DNA from: Myxococcota bacterium
GTDB taxonomy: Bacteria; Myxococcota; B64-G9
Assembly (NCBI GenBank): GCA_022710975.1
Contig: JAKLGA010000008.1
Coordinates: 248,001-312,000, forward strand
Direction: 5' to 3'
Length of the DNA: 64,000 nt
The position numbers and the translations under genes were made by a program. This document shows positions 32,813 to 40,829 of this stretch, piece after piece. The first letter of the stretch is position 1, and every line of letters begins with the position of its first letter. Below the pieces are notes generated by a model. That model was given only the letters and a program-made list of their open reading frames with translations. It was not told the DNA's origin and did not search any database.

Positions 32813-33562
32813 ATGCAGCCAGCCGATCCGCCGGACAGGTCCGAGGACGTCCCCGAGGCGGCCGCGACCGCCAAGGCCTGGGAGATCGAGGAGCCCCCCA
32901 AGGACTTCTACGAGATCCTGGTGGTGGACGACGACGAGACCACCCGCAAGCTCCTGCGCTCGATCCTCAAGGCCCACGGCTACCTGTCGGTGGACGAGGC
33001 CGGGGACGGGAGCGAGGCCCTCGCGGCGTTGAAGGCCAAGGAGTACGACCTGGTCCTGCTGGACAAGAACATGCCCGGGCTCGACGGGCTGGAGGTCCTG
33101 CGCCAGGGCAAGGCGCTGTGGCCCCTGACCGAGTTCATCGTCATCACCGCCTACGGCTCGATGGAGTCGGCCATCCAGGCCATGGATCTGGGGGCCTTCA
33201 GCTACGTCACCAAGCCCTTCACCGAGATCGCCGCCATCGTCAAGCGCATCGAGGCGGCCATCGAGCGCGGCTGGGTGCGGAACCAGAACAAGGTGCTCGC
33301 CGACCACCTGCGCATGCTGTCCGAGGATCTGCACGCGGCGGAGCTCAGGCTCGCGGCGCTGAAGGCGGGACCGGCGCCGGCGCAGGAGCCCGACTCGGCC
33401 GCCCGGGTGGCGGAGGCCGTCGCGCGGCTGCAGCAGCTCGTGGCCGAGCTCGAAAAGCTGCGCGCCTCCGGCAAGGCCGCCGAGGTCTTCCGCATGATCT
33501 CCCGCGAGCTGGGGAACGTGGTCGACCTTCTCCTGGATCAGGAGAGCGTGGGGCCGCTCTGA
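32813..33562 (+). CDS. Response regulator with receiver domain and coiled-coil tail
   Basis: This 249-residue cytosolic protein has a CheY-like receiver domain at about 33-155. It shows the acidic cluster VVDDDE, the phospho-acceptor Asp in VLLDKNMPG, the Thr of VITAYGS and the Lys of VTKPF. The first 30 residues are acidic and Pro-rich. The C-terminal 90 residues are helical (AELRLAALKAG, AVARLQQLVAELEKLRAS) and contain no DNA-binding or enzymatic domain, so the output is probably through protein contacts. No histidine kinase is adjacent. The ATG at 32813 is preferred to that at 32804 because the former fits the leaderless promoter; this is not certain. Confidence 0.8.
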   Translation: MQPADPPDRSEDVPEAAATAKAWEIEEPPKDFYEILVVDDDETTRKLLRSILKAHGYLSVDEAGDGSEALAALKAKEYDLVLLDKNMPGLDGLEVLRQGKALWPLTEFIVITAYGSMESAIQAMDLGAFSYVTKPFTEIAAIVKRIEAAIERGWVRNQNKVLADHLRMLSEDLHAAELRLAALKAGPAPAQEPDSAARVAEAVARLQQLVAELEKLRASGKAAEVFRMISRELGNVVDLLLDQESVGPL

Positions 33563-33613
33563 CCCGCGCTCCGGCCTGCCTGCTCAGGACGGGCGTCGGC
33601 CCAAGGAGGGGAC

Positions 33614-35539
33614 ATGGGCACCAGGGATCTCGCGCTCACCTGCATCCTCACCTGCCTCGCGGTCCAGGCGCAGGCTGCGCCACCCTCGGTCGGGGTGGCC
33701 TCCGGGCTGGTCAAGCTGCGGCCGGGCGACTCCCCTCCCCCGGTGGCCAGCGCCTCCCTCGACGCCGCCCGGAACGAGTTCGAGCCGTTCCAGGTCTGGA
33801 TCCAGGGCGGGGACACGGGGGTGACGGAGGTGAGCGTCGCGAGCTCGGATCTGGTCGGCCCCGCCGGCGCGTCCATCGGCGCGGACCACGTCCTGCTCTA
33901 CCGCGAGGGGCTCTACCAGGTGGTGGTCCCCTCCAACGCGGAGGGGGCGACCGGCCCCTGGCCGGATCCGCTCATCCCCGCCCGCGACGCCTACTTCGGG
34001 GAGCCGCGCGACGCCTTCCCCTTCGACGTGCCCGCCGGCGAGCTGCGGGCCGTGTGGGCCGAGGTGTTCGTCCCCCCCGGCGCCCCGGCCGGCCGGTACG
34101 CGGGCGCCCTGACCGTCACCGGCGTCGGCCTGCCCGCGACCTCCGTGCCCGTGGAGCTGCGCGTGCGCGGCTTCGCGCTGCCCTCGACCGCGACCCTCAA
34201 GTCCGCCTTCGGGGTGCGCTGGAACGTCTGCGCCGCCCACCTCGGCTCGTACGAGGCCTGCGGCGATCCGGGCACCGAGCGCTTCCTGGTCCTGTACGGC
34301 CGCGCCGCCCTGGAGCACCGCGTCTCCCTCGACAGCGTGGTGTACTACGGACCCGACGGCGAGGACTGGAGCCGGTTCGACGCCGCCTACGCGCCGCTGC
34401 TGGACGGCACGGCGACCACCCGGCTGGCCGGCGCCAGGCAGACGACGCTGCGCCTGCAGACGGGCGACCCGGCGGAGATGATCCTGTGGCGCGATCACTT
34501 CCAGGCGCGCGGCTGGCTCGACCGGCTCTTCGACTACACCTGCGACGAGCCGCCGCAGGGCTGTGGCTTCGACGAGATCCCCGCGCTGGCCGCCGGACCG
34601 CACGCCGCCGGCCTGCGCACCCTGGTGACCACGGACATCGACGAGATCGAGGCGCAGGCCCTGGCCGGCTCCATCGACATCGCGGTGCCGATCGTGAACT
34701 ACATGCAGGACCGCGGCGGGAGCAACCGGCGGCCGGACTACGACGCCTTCCTGGCCCTCGGGCCGGAGAAGGAGCTGTGGATGTACCAGTCCTGCATGTC
34801 GCACGGCTGCGGAGACGGGTGCGCACCCACCGACGACGCCTACTTCACCGGCTGGCCCTCGCTGATGATCGACGCGTCGGCCGTGCAGAACCGGGCCATG
34901 GAGTGGCTCTCCTTCCGCTTCGAGGTGACGGGCGAGCTGTACTTCGAGAGCACCTACGCGCTGCCCACCGCCTGGGACGACCAGTGCGACTTCTCGGGCA
35001 ACGGGGACGGCACCCTGTTCTACCCCGGCACGCCCGACCGGATCGGCGGCAGCGAGCACATCCCGATCGAGTCGATCCGCCTGAAGCTGGTGCGCGAGGG
35101 CCTGGAGGACTACGAGCTGCTCCACCTGCTGTGTGAGCTGGGGGACTGCGCGTACGCCCACCAGGCGGCCGACGCCCTCTTCCCCGCGCCCTACGAGGCC
35201 GCCTCCGTCACGCCGCAGCAGCTCCTCGCCGCCCGGGCCGGTCTGGCCGACAGGATCGAGGAGCTGCTCGGCCAGACCCCCGACGACGGAGGGGATGGGG
35301 GCGCGGACGCCGAGGACGGTGGACGAGACGACGGGCAGGACGCCGGCGAGGAGGCCGACGCCGGCCCCGAGGACGGCGACGCCGACGGCGCCGGCGCTGA
35401 CTCCGCGGGCGACGCGGACGCCTCGCTCGGAGGCGGGTGCGGCTGCGGCGCTGGCGGCCCCGGTCCGGGCGGGCTGCTCCTGGCTCTGGGATGGCTCCTC
35501 TCCCGCGGCCGCTCCAGACGGGCTGGTCAGTCGCCGTAG
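33614..35539 (+). CDS. Secreted GH123/DUF4091-like protein with MYXO-CTERM-type sorting tail
   Basis: This 641-residue exported protein has a signal peptide ending VQAQA-APP. A beta-rich N-terminal domain (about 25-190) has NEFEPFQVWI and a VEL-type strand pair. A TIM-barrel-like part (about 195-540) has FDYTCDEPPQGC, with an Asp-Glu pair like the active site of GH123 glycoside hydrolases, and matches DUF4091 in layout (IRLKLVREGLEDYELL near 485). An Asp/Gly/Ala/Glu-rich linker follows, then LGGGCGCGAGG, a hydrophobic stretch and RGRSRR, the pattern of MYXO-CTERM tails processed at the outer membrane. AAGGAGG precedes the ATG. It is likely a surface glycosidase; its substrate is unknown. Confidence 0.8.
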   Translation: MGTRDLALTCILTCLAVQAQAAPPSVGVASGLVKLRPGDSPPPVASASLDAARNEFEPFQVWIQGGDTGVTEVSVASSDLVGPAGASIGADHVLLYREGLYQVVVPSNAEGATGPWPDPLIPARDAYFGEPRDAFPFDVPAGELRAVWAEVFVPPGAPAGRYAGALTVTGVGLPATSVPVELRVRGFALPSTATLKSAFGVRWNVCAAHLGSYEACGDPGTERFLVLYGRAALEHRVSLDSVVYYGPDGEDWSRFDAAYAPLLDGTATTRLAGARQTTLRLQTGDPAEMILWRDHFQARGWLDRLFDYTCDEPPQGCGFDEIPALAAGPHAAGLRTLVTTDIDEIEAQALAGSIDIAVPIVNYMQDRGGSNRRPDYDAFLALGPEKELWMYQSCMSHGCGDGCAPTDDAYFTGWPSLMIDASAVQNRAMEWLSFRFEVTGELYFESTYALPTAWDDQCDFSGNGDGTLFYPGTPDRIGGSEHIPIESIRLKLVREGLEDYELLHLLCELGDCAYAHQAADALFPAPYEAASVTPQQLLAARAGLADRIEELLGQTPDDGGDGGADAEDGGRDDGQDAGEEADAGPEDGDADGAGADSAGDADASLGGGCGCGAGGPGPGGLLLALGWLLSRGRSRRAGQSP

Positions 35540-35895
35540 TCGTCCTCGCCGGCCAGCAGGCCGGCGCCCACCCCGACCGCCGCGGCCAGGATGCCGAGCG
35601 CCACCAGGGCCACGGCGATGCGGGTCTGGCTCCAGTCGGTGGCGTAGATCGAGGAGATCGACTCGACCGGCAGCACCAGCGGCTTGCCGTCCGGACCGAG
35701 GCCCACCAGGGCCTTGCCCTCCACGCGCGCCTGGTCGAGCTCGAGCTCGCCCTTGTCCGCCGTGGTCACCCGGATGGAGTCGGCCGAGGCGATGCGCTCC
35801 GGCTCGTGGATCGAGACGTACTTGCCGGAGGTGCACCCGGCCAGCCACAGGGCCGCGAGCCCGAGGGCCACGACGCGCTTCAGGCAGGGTCTCAT
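35527..35895 (-). CDS. Small lipoprotein with C-terminal membrane segment
   Basis: This 122-residue lipoprotein has a signal of the form LWLAGC (Cys22). Its soluble part contains a Val/Asp-rich strand set (YVSIHEPERIASADSIRV, then GELELDQARVEG). Near the C-terminus is a hydrophobic Ala/Gly-rich stretch (IAVALVALGILAAAVGVGAGLLAG) followed by an acidic EDDYGD tail. The ATG at 35895 overlaps the stop of the upstream YwqK-like lipoprotein by four bases, so the two are coupled. GGAGGGAGG lies before it. The gene overlaps the 3' end of the convergent GH123-like gene by 13 bases. The fold and function are unknown. Confidence 0.7.
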   Translation of the reverse strand: MRPCLKRVVALGLAALWLAGCTSGKYVSIHEPERIASADSIRVTTADKGELELDQARVEGKALVGLGPDGKPLVLPVESISSIYATDWSQTRIAVALVALGILAAAVGVGAGLLAGEDDYGD

Positions 35896-37034
35896 GGCGA
35901 CCTCCCTCCGGCACACGGGGCGAACTCCACCACGCGCTGCTCCTCGCCCGCCGGGTCGTATTCGGTCCAGATACCGCAGCGCCGGCCATGATCGTACAGG
36001 GCGTGCATGCGCAGCCCGCCGCCGGGGTGCCAGGCGGTCCACGGCCCGTGCATGGCGCCGTCCAGGTACTCGCCCTCGGCCGCCTTTCCCCCGTTCGCGA
36101 ACCACTCCACGCTGGGCCCATGCGGGATGGGGATCCCGCGCTCCCCGATCCGGACGCAGAGCTGCGTCCGCCCCCCGCCCCGGGCGATCTCCGCGGCCCG
36201 GGTGCCCTGAGGGCACTGCGGTACGGCCGGGATGAGCGCGGGTTCCTCCGCGGGAGCGGGCGCGGGTTCCTCCGCGGGAGCGGGCGCGGGCTCCTCCGCG
36301 GGAGCGGGCGCGGGCTCCTCCGCGGGAGCGGGCGCGGGTTCCTCCGCGGGAGCGGGCTCCGCCGCGGGTGCGGGAGCGGGCTCCTCCGCCGGGACCGAAG
36401 CAGGCGCCGGCCCGGGATCCTCCTCCGCGGACCTGCAGCGCGAGCCCACCTCCGGTCCGGGCAGGCCGGTGATCTCCTCCAGGAGCGCGATGCGCTCGCC
36501 GCGGGTCAGCGTTTCGAGCTCGGCCGTGCCTTGCTGGACCTGGTCCACCACCACCCCGGTCACCAGCCCGATCAGGGCCGAGCCTGCCCCGGCGGCGAGC
36601 GCGATCAGGGCCGAATCGCCCAGGACCTCACCGTACTCGTAGCTGTCCGCGCCGGCCAGCCCGATCGCCCCGGACACCAGGAAGGCCAGACCGCCGCCTG
36701 CCAGCGCGCCCCAGCCTGCCAGCGGTCCGGACCAGGTGCCCTCCTCGCGCATCAGCTCCAGATCGCGGATGTCGAGGGGGTCGAGGAGCACCTCGGGGTT
36801 GCCGAAGTAGGGGAAGGGCAGGAACACCACGCAGCCGTCGCGCGAGCCGATCACCTCGCCGATCAGCTCCCGGCCGTCCTCGGTGCGGAGCGTGAGCCTG
36901 GGCAGCTCGCGGGGGTGGGTGCCGGCTTCCCTGTCCTCCAGTGTCTGCGAGGCGCGGAACTGCTGCCAGGTGCAGGCGCCCACGAGCGGGGCGGCCAGGG
37001 CGAAGACCAGACCCATGCACAGCCATCTGGGCAT
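35892..37034 (-). CDS. Lipoprotein with Pro/Ala repeats and MORN/YwqK-like C-terminus
   Basis: This 380-residue lipoprotein has the lipobox LVGAC near residue 20. Residues about 30-75 hold a beta-rich segment like the partner gene downstream (TEDGRELIGEVIGS, then a PLDIRDLEL strand), and two hydrophobic helices lie at about 95-115 and 130-150. A repeat EEPAPAPA extends over about 40 residues near 225-265. The last 100 residues have YwqK/MORN-like units (GPSVEWFANGGKAAEGEY, then HGPWTAWHPGGGLRMHA). AAGGGG precedes the ATG at 37034. It is translationally coupled to the next lipoprotein. The repeat probably spans the cell wall as a stiff spacer, which is an inference. Confidence 0.72.
   Translation of the reverse strand: MPRWLCMGLVFALAAPLVGACTWQQFRASQTLEDREAGTHPRELPRLTLRTEDGRELIGEVIGSRDGCVVFLPFPYFGNPEVLLDPLDIRDLELMREEGTWSGPLAGWGALAGGGLAFLVSGAIGLAGADSYEYGEVLGDSALIALAAGAGSALIGLVTGVVVDQVQQGTAELETLTRGERIALLEEITGLPGPEVGSRCRSAEEDPGPAPASVPAEEPAPAPAAEPAPAEEPAPAPAEEPAPAPAEEPAPAPAEEPAPAPAEEPALIPAVPQCPQGTRAAEIARGGGRTQLCVRIGERGIPIPHGPSVEWFANGGKAAEGEYLDGAMHGPWTAWHPGGGLRMHALYDHGRRCGIWTEYDPAGEEQRVVEFAPCAGGRSP
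36236..36355 (-). repeat. Five tandem 24-base repeats encoding (EEPAPAPA)n
   Basis: Five back-to-back 24-base copies (36236-36259, then every 24 bases) differ only by a C/T transition at one position. They encode eight residues per unit in the YwqK-like lipoprotein. Because the unit is a multiple of three, copy-number change keeps the frame, so length may vary between strains. Confidence 0.9.
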
Positions 37035-37223
37035 GCGAATCCCCTTGGCGCTTGCGGACCAGTTCGTTCCTGCCGGGCGGTGACCGAGCAAGGAGCATGC
37101 CCGCGGCCGGGCAGGCCGGGAACTGCGCGAGAGCACAGGGGAGCCCTGCCCGGATCCCGGCAGCCACCCCCCCGGAGGCCGGCCCGGCCGGCCTGCACAG
37201 CGTGAAGGGCGGCCACACCCGCG

Positions 37224-37967
37224 TCAGGGGATCAGGTCCAGCAGCTTGCGGGCGGTGGTCTCCAGCGGCTGGCCCAGGTGGTCGGTCTCCCCCTGGTGCT
37301 TGGCGATGATCTCCTGGAGCACCCGGCGGGCCTCGGCCGGATCGGTGTAGCGCAGCACCTGGTTCGCCAGCGCCAGCTTGGCCAGGCCCGCGGCCGGGGC
37401 GTTGTACTCGCACAGCGCGTCCGCGTGCCGTTCGCCCACCAGCCGCCAGGCGTCCGCGGCCAGCCGGCGGCGCTCGTCGAGGCTCAGGCCGCGGTCGCGC
37501 AGCCTGTGGTGTCCCAGCTCCAGCGCCGCGCAGCCCGCCCGGTTGGTGTCGGGGAATTCAGCCAGCAACCGCTCGAGCTTCTCGCGGGCCCCGGCGTCGC
37601 CGCGCGGCCGGCGCCCCTCGTACCACAGCCGCTCGAGCTCCCCGTGCCGCGCGCGACCCAGCCGCTCGCGATCGGCGTACCAGCGGCGCTCGAACTCTTG
37701 GCCGAAGCGTTGCACGTTCTGCTCGGTCACCTCGCCCTCGTCCTCGGCCTCGGCCGGCGCCGGCGGCTGGCCGGCGTCGAGGCCGACCGGCCTGGCCGGT
37801 GGGCGCGGACCACGCTCCCGCGGCGGAGGGGCTGGGGCAGCGGCGTCTCCGTCCGGGCCAGGCTCCGGCAGCCCGCCGGGGCCGGAGGAGGAGTCGAACA
37901 GCATGAAGGCGACCAGCCCGCCCACGAGGAGCACGGCGGCCGCGCCCGCGAGGAGGAGCGCGCGCAT
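37224..37967 (-). CDS. Membrane-anchored protein with TPR-like helices
   Basis: This 247-residue protein starts MRALLLAGAAAVLLVGGLVAFML, a membrane anchor or uncleaved signal. A Pro-rich linker (to about residue 85) follows, then helical segments such as YADRERLGRARHGELERLWYEG, KLERLLAEFPDTNRAGC and EARRVLQEIIAKHQGETDHLG, which resemble TPR/tol-pal YbgF-type helices. The ATG at 37967 is chosen over a longer frame to 38024 because it gives the anchor at the N-terminus. It has no ribosome binding site, and a -10-like TAGCTT lies seven bases before it. It follows gtrA closely on the same strand. The function is unknown. Confidence 0.65.
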   Translation of the reverse strand: MRALLLAGAAAVLLVGGLVAFMLFDSSSGPGGLPEPGPDGDAAAPAPPPRERGPRPPARPVGLDAGQPPAPAEAEDEGEVTEQNVQRFGQEFERRWYADRERLGRARHGELERLWYEGRRPRGDAGAREKLERLLAEFPDTNRAGCAALELGHHRLRDRGLSLDERRRLAADAWRLVGERHADALCEYNAPAAGLAKLALANQVLRYTDPAEARRVLQEIIAKHQGETDHLGQPLETTARKLLDLIP

Positions 37968-37974
37968 GCCGGCC

Positions 37975-37980
37975 AAGCTA
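37975..37980 (-). promoter_or_regulatory. -10-like hexamer seven bases before the 37967 ATG
   Basis: TAGCTT on the minus strand ends seven bases before the start codon. A TTCCCC at 38003-37998, inside the end of gtrA, could serve as a weak -35. The spacing fits a leaderless mRNA. Confidence 0.35.
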
Positions 37981-38397
37981 TCACACCCGACCGGCGCGGG
38001 GAACGGCGCGGAACACCCAGACACGCATGGCGGGGAAGGTGAACAGCAGCCAGATCGCGGCCAGGCTCATGGGGTGCAGCAGCCGGGGATCCCAGCCGGT
38101 CCAGCGCCACAGCGCCCACCACAGCAGGGTGGCCAGACTGACCGCCACCGCCGCGGTCACGGCGAAGCGCCCCGCCTGGCGGGCCCAGGGCTCGGCCGAG
38201 GCGCGGAAGGCGAAGCGCCGGTTCGCCAGGAAGTTGGCCGCGGCGCCGAGCGCCCCGCACACCCAGCGCGCCAGCACCAGGCCGCGCGCGCCCACCAGCA
38301 CCAGGCTAAGCAGGGCGAACAGGCCCAGGTCGAGCGCGGTCGAGGCCAGGCTCACCCCCAGGCTGCGCAGGCGGAGCGCCAGGGAGGGCGGTCGCAT
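37981..38397 (-). CDS. GtrA-family membrane protein
   Basis: GtrA proteins are small four-helix membrane proteins thought to help move lipid-linked sugars across the membrane. This 138-residue product has the four hydrophobic segments expected. The family landmark A.NF..NR.F.F appears as AANFLANRRFAFR near residue 55. GGGGAGG precedes the ATG at 38397. It lies in an operon with a GT2 glycosyltransferase and a DUF2334 deacetylase, which supports a role in making a surface glycan or glycolipid. The length and motif positions are typical. Confidence 0.82.
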   Translation of the reverse strand: MRPPSLALRLRSLGVSLASTALDLGLFALLSLVLVGARGLVLARWVCGALGAAANFLANRRFAFRASAEPWARQAGRFAVTAAVAVSLATLLWWALWRWTGWDPRLLHPMSLAAIWLLFTFPAMRVWVFRAVPRAGRV

Positions 38398-38418
38398 GGT
38401 GTCCTCCCCGGACGGCCC

Positions 38419-39198
38419 TCAGGCCGCCTCCGCCAGCAGCTCGGCGTAGGTGGTCGGCCGGCGGACGCCGAGCAGGGCCTCGAGCCGGTCGAGGATGTGC
38501 CCCAGGGGGCGGCCGTGGTGCAGGTCGGCCGGGTGCAGGGCCACCCGCACGAGCGGCGCCTCCCGGGCCAGGGCCTCCAGCCCCCGCATGACCGCGCGCT
38601 TGCCCAGGTCGACCAGGGCGTTGGGGGCGTCGAAGGTCAGCGCGGGCGTGGGCCAGGTGCGCGGGAGGCCACCCAGGGTGACCACCTTGTTCAGGAAGGC
38701 GGTGAAGCGGAAGCCGAGCGCGGCGACCGCCTCCAGCGCTCCCTGGCTCTGCAGCCAGGCCGGGGCGATGAAGCCCTGGGGCCGCAGCCCGCACTCCTCC
38801 AGGATGCGCTGGCCCGTCTCGAGCCGCAGGCGGGCCTCCCCCGCCCGGAGGTGGGCGAACTCGGCCGTGCCGCGCGCGAAGCAGCGATCGCCGAGCCAGG
38901 CCAGCCAGCCCGCCGGCGGAGGCTGGGGGGCGCGGTGGGTCAGGCCGTGCAGCACGATGTCGCTGCCCTGGGCGGCCTCGGAGCGCAACCAGCCGGCCAG
39001 CGCGGGCGCCGCGCGCAGATCGTGGGCCAGGCCGGTCGGGTCCAGGTGGGCCGGGATGACCAGCAGGCTGACCCGCGGCACGCCCACCCGCACCACCGCC
39101 TGGCGCAGCGTGCGCACCTCGCTCCAGGTGCACGGGCTCACGTCGTGGATCTCGACCGTGAGCACGCGCTCGGCCGGGCTCAGGCGAGCGGCTGGCAT
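38419..39198 (-). CDS. DUF2334/polysaccharide deacetylase-like protein
   Basis: This 259-residue protein matches the DUF2334 branch of the polysaccharide deacetylase (NodB) superfamily. It begins with VEIHDVSP, where the Asp-His pair is part of the metal site. It continues with SLLVIPAH, DIVLHGLTHR (metal His residues), GFIAPAWLQS and a C-terminal VALHPADL. It probably removes acetyl groups from a sugar. The ATG at 39198 lies 19 bases inside the end of the GT2 gene, with GGGAGG upstream, so translation is linked. It lacks a signal peptide, so the reaction would be cytosolic, on a lipid-linked precursor. Confidence 0.82.
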   Translation of the reverse strand: MPAARLSPAERVLTVEIHDVSPCTWSEVRTLRQAVVRVGVPRVSLLVIPAHLDPTGLAHDLRAAPALAGWLRSEAAQGSDIVLHGLTHRAPQPPPAGWLAWLGDRCFARGTAEFAHLRAGEARLRLETGQRILEECGLRPQGFIAPAWLQSQGALEAVAALGFRFTAFLNKVVTLGGLPRTWPTPALTFDAPNALVDLGKRAVMRGLEALAREAPLVRVALHPADLHHGRPLGHILDRLEALLGVRRPTTYAELLAEAA

Positions 39199-39998
39199 GG
39201 CCGCACCTCCCGCCGGGTGAGCGCCTCGCCCGCGCGCCGCAGGCGCAGCGCCTGGCGAACCGACTCGGCCCCGAGCTGCACGACGTGCCAGGGGCGGATC
39301 CCGCTCCGCGAGCCCCGGTAGCGGCAGGCGATCGGGGCCGCCACGAGCGACAGCGCCTGGCCGCGCTCGGCGGCCCAGCCTGCCAGCACGGCCAGGGACT
39401 CGTGCTCCAGGGCGTAGCCGCCGGCGCCGGGCAGCCTGGCGGCCAGCGCGTCGGCCAGCGGTTTCCGCATCAGCCGCAGCCCGGACTGCACATCCCCCAG
39501 CTCCACGCCGGCCAGCCAGGCGAAGGCTCGATCGACCAGCCAGTTCGACAGCCGCCGGGAGAGCGGCATCTCGGTGCGCGCGCGCACGCCGAGCACCAGG
39601 TCGTGCCCACGCAGCAGCGCGGCCAGCCCGGGCAGCTCACCCGGGTCGTGCTGGCCATCGCCGTCGATGAGCGCCACGCCGTCGAGCGCCAGGGGCTCGA
39701 GCGCCCGCAGCGCGCGCCGAACCGCGCCCTGCTTGCCGAGCCTGGCCTCGTTCCGCAGGAAGGCGAGGGACGCGCCGGCCCCGCGGGAGGCCGCCTCCAG
39801 GACCTCCGCGGTGGCGTCCTCGGAGGCGTCATCGACCACCAGGATCACCGCCGGTTCCACCTGCCGGCAGGCGGCCAGCAACGCCGGCAGGTGGCGGGCC
39901 TCGTTCCGGGCCGGGATGACGATGGCCACCCGCTGCTCGAACACCCCCTGGCGGGCGGGCGGCGCGGTCAGGATCTGGCAGCGCAGGGACGAGGTCAT
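39180..39998 (-). CDS. Family 2 glycosyltransferase
   Basis: This enzyme of about 272 residues has a GT-A fold. It shows AIVIPARNEARHLP, VVDDASEDAT (the nucleotide-binding Asp), ALIDGDGQHDP, which is the DxD-like motif, and later DVQSGLRLMRK. It resembles dolichol-phosphate-mannose synthase-like GT2 enzymes without the C-terminal membrane domain; GtrA downstream may supply it. The ATG at 39998 is chosen because CGAGGAGG lies before it; a longer frame starts at 40037. It heads the operon GT2, deacetylase, GtrA. The sugar and acceptor are unknown. Confidence 0.85.
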   Translation of the reverse strand: MTSSLRCQILTAPPARQGVFEQRVAIVIPARNEARHLPALLAACRQVEPAVILVVDDASEDATAEVLEAASRGAGASLAFLRNEARLGKQGAVRRALRALEPLALDGVALIDGDGQHDPGELPGLAALLRGHDLVLGVRARTEMPLSRRLSNWLVDRAFAWLAGVELGDVQSGLRLMRKPLADALAARLPGAGGYALEHESLAVLAGWAAERGQALSLVAAPIACRYRGSRSGIRPWHVVQLGAESVRQALRLRRAGEALTRREVRPCQPLA

Positions 39999-40096
39999 GC
40001 TCCACCTCCTCGCTCGAGCGGTCAGGCCACGTCCCACGTGGACTCAAGACCTGTGCCAGCGCGGGGGCGCACCCCGGCCCACCGAGAAAGCCTTTT

Positions 40097-40111
40097 GAAC
40101 AAGACCTGTTC
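40097..40111. promoter_or_regulatory. 15-bp inverted repeat upstream of the glycan operon
   Basis: GAACA and TGTTC flank AGACC as a perfect inverted repeat about 100 bases before the GT2 start, in a 227-base gap that otherwise holds no gene. It may be an operator. It is not a known LexA box of this group. Confidence 0.4.
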
Positions 40112-40135
40112 GGCGAGGTGGGACATCCACCCAGA

Positions 40136-40147
40136 CACCCGCGGGTG
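40136..40147. promoter_or_regulatory. 12-bp perfect palindrome
   Basis: CACCCGCGGGTG is self-complementary and lies in the same intergenic region between the GT2 gene and the 40226 lipoprotein gene. It could be an operator or part of a terminator, but no T-run follows. Confidence 0.35.
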
Positions 40148-40225
40148 AGAAGCGGGCTACGCGAGGAAGGGGGTGGGGTGTGAACGCGGCGCGTCAGGGC
40201 AGGGCGCGGGCCGGGCCCGCCGGTC

Positions 40226-40627
40226 TCAGGCCCCGGAGGAAGGCGGGATGCACAGCTTGGCCTCCCCGCCCGAGATGGGATCCACGCTGGAGGAGCAGTT
40301 GGCCTCGTCGGCCACGTCCCGGTTCTGGTTGCAGTCCGCCTTGTCGGTGCACACCAGGAAACAGTAGTTGGCCCCCTCCAGCACGGCGCACAGCGAATCC
40401 TCGGGGCAGTCGGCGTCCGCGCTGCAGCCCGCCCGGCCGCAGTATCCGCCGCCGAACTGGGTCAGGCACTCGAGGGGCGGGGTGTCGTCGTCGTCGTCGT
40501 CGCAATCGGCAACCGTGGCGCACTCGGCGCCGATGAGCTGCTCGTTGGCGCTCTCCTCCCCGCAGGCGGCGAGGACCAGCGCAGTCGGCAGCAGGACCAG
40601 GATCGACAGGGTGCTCAGGGTCTTCAT
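40226..40627 (-). CDS. Small Cys/Asp-rich lipoprotein
   Basis: This 133-residue lipoprotein has the signal MKTLSTLSILVLLPTALVLAAC (Cys22). The mature part contains an uninterrupted run of six Asp (DCDDDDDDT) and about 14 Cys in C.TVADCD, CSADADCPEDSLC and CTDKADC units, similar to the Cys modules in the large lipoprotein at 3514. Metal binding at the acidic run is possible. GAGGAGG precedes the ATG at 40627; a longer frame to 40753 lacks support. No partner is adjacent on the same strand except the 40830 lipoprotein. Confidence 0.72.
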   Translation of the reverse strand: MKTLSTLSILVLLPTALVLAACGEESANEQLIGAECATVADCDDDDDDTPPLECLTQFGGGYCGRAGCSADADCPEDSLCAVLEGANYCFLVCTDKADCNQNRDVADEANCSSSVDPISGGEAKLCIPPSSGA

Positions 40628-40661
40628 CACGGCCTCCTCGGGTTGAAGGAACCTGCCAGGC

Positions 40662-40667
40662 AAGGTA
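40662..40667 (-). promoter_or_regulatory. -10-like TACCTT for the 40627 gene
   Basis: TACCTT followed by GCC on the minus strand lies about 35 bases before the ATG. The same hexamer and flank occur before the 54801 and 59143 starts. The -35 is poor (TTCCGG, 17 bases upstream). Confidence 0.35.
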
Positions 40668-40829
40668 GCAAAGCCTGGACCAGCCCGGAAGGATCTCGCA
40701 GGTGGTCGGAAACGATGCACGTCGCCCTGGCGGGCAGTGTGCAGCGCAGGCACACGTCTGACGTGCCCGTCCGGCTCGGGGCGCGTCTGCCCCTGGTCCG
40801 GGCGGAGGCTGGCGGCCGGGATCCAGGGC

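Noticed and set aside
36236-36355. Tandem repeats as a CRISPR array.
   Set aside because: There are no spacers; units are contiguous, 24 bases long and in frame with a lipoprotein.
40097-40111. GAACA-N5-TGTTC as an SOS/LexA box.
   Set aside because: Spacing and flanks do not match the LexA sites I know from Gram-positives or proteobacteria, and no SOS gene is adjacent.
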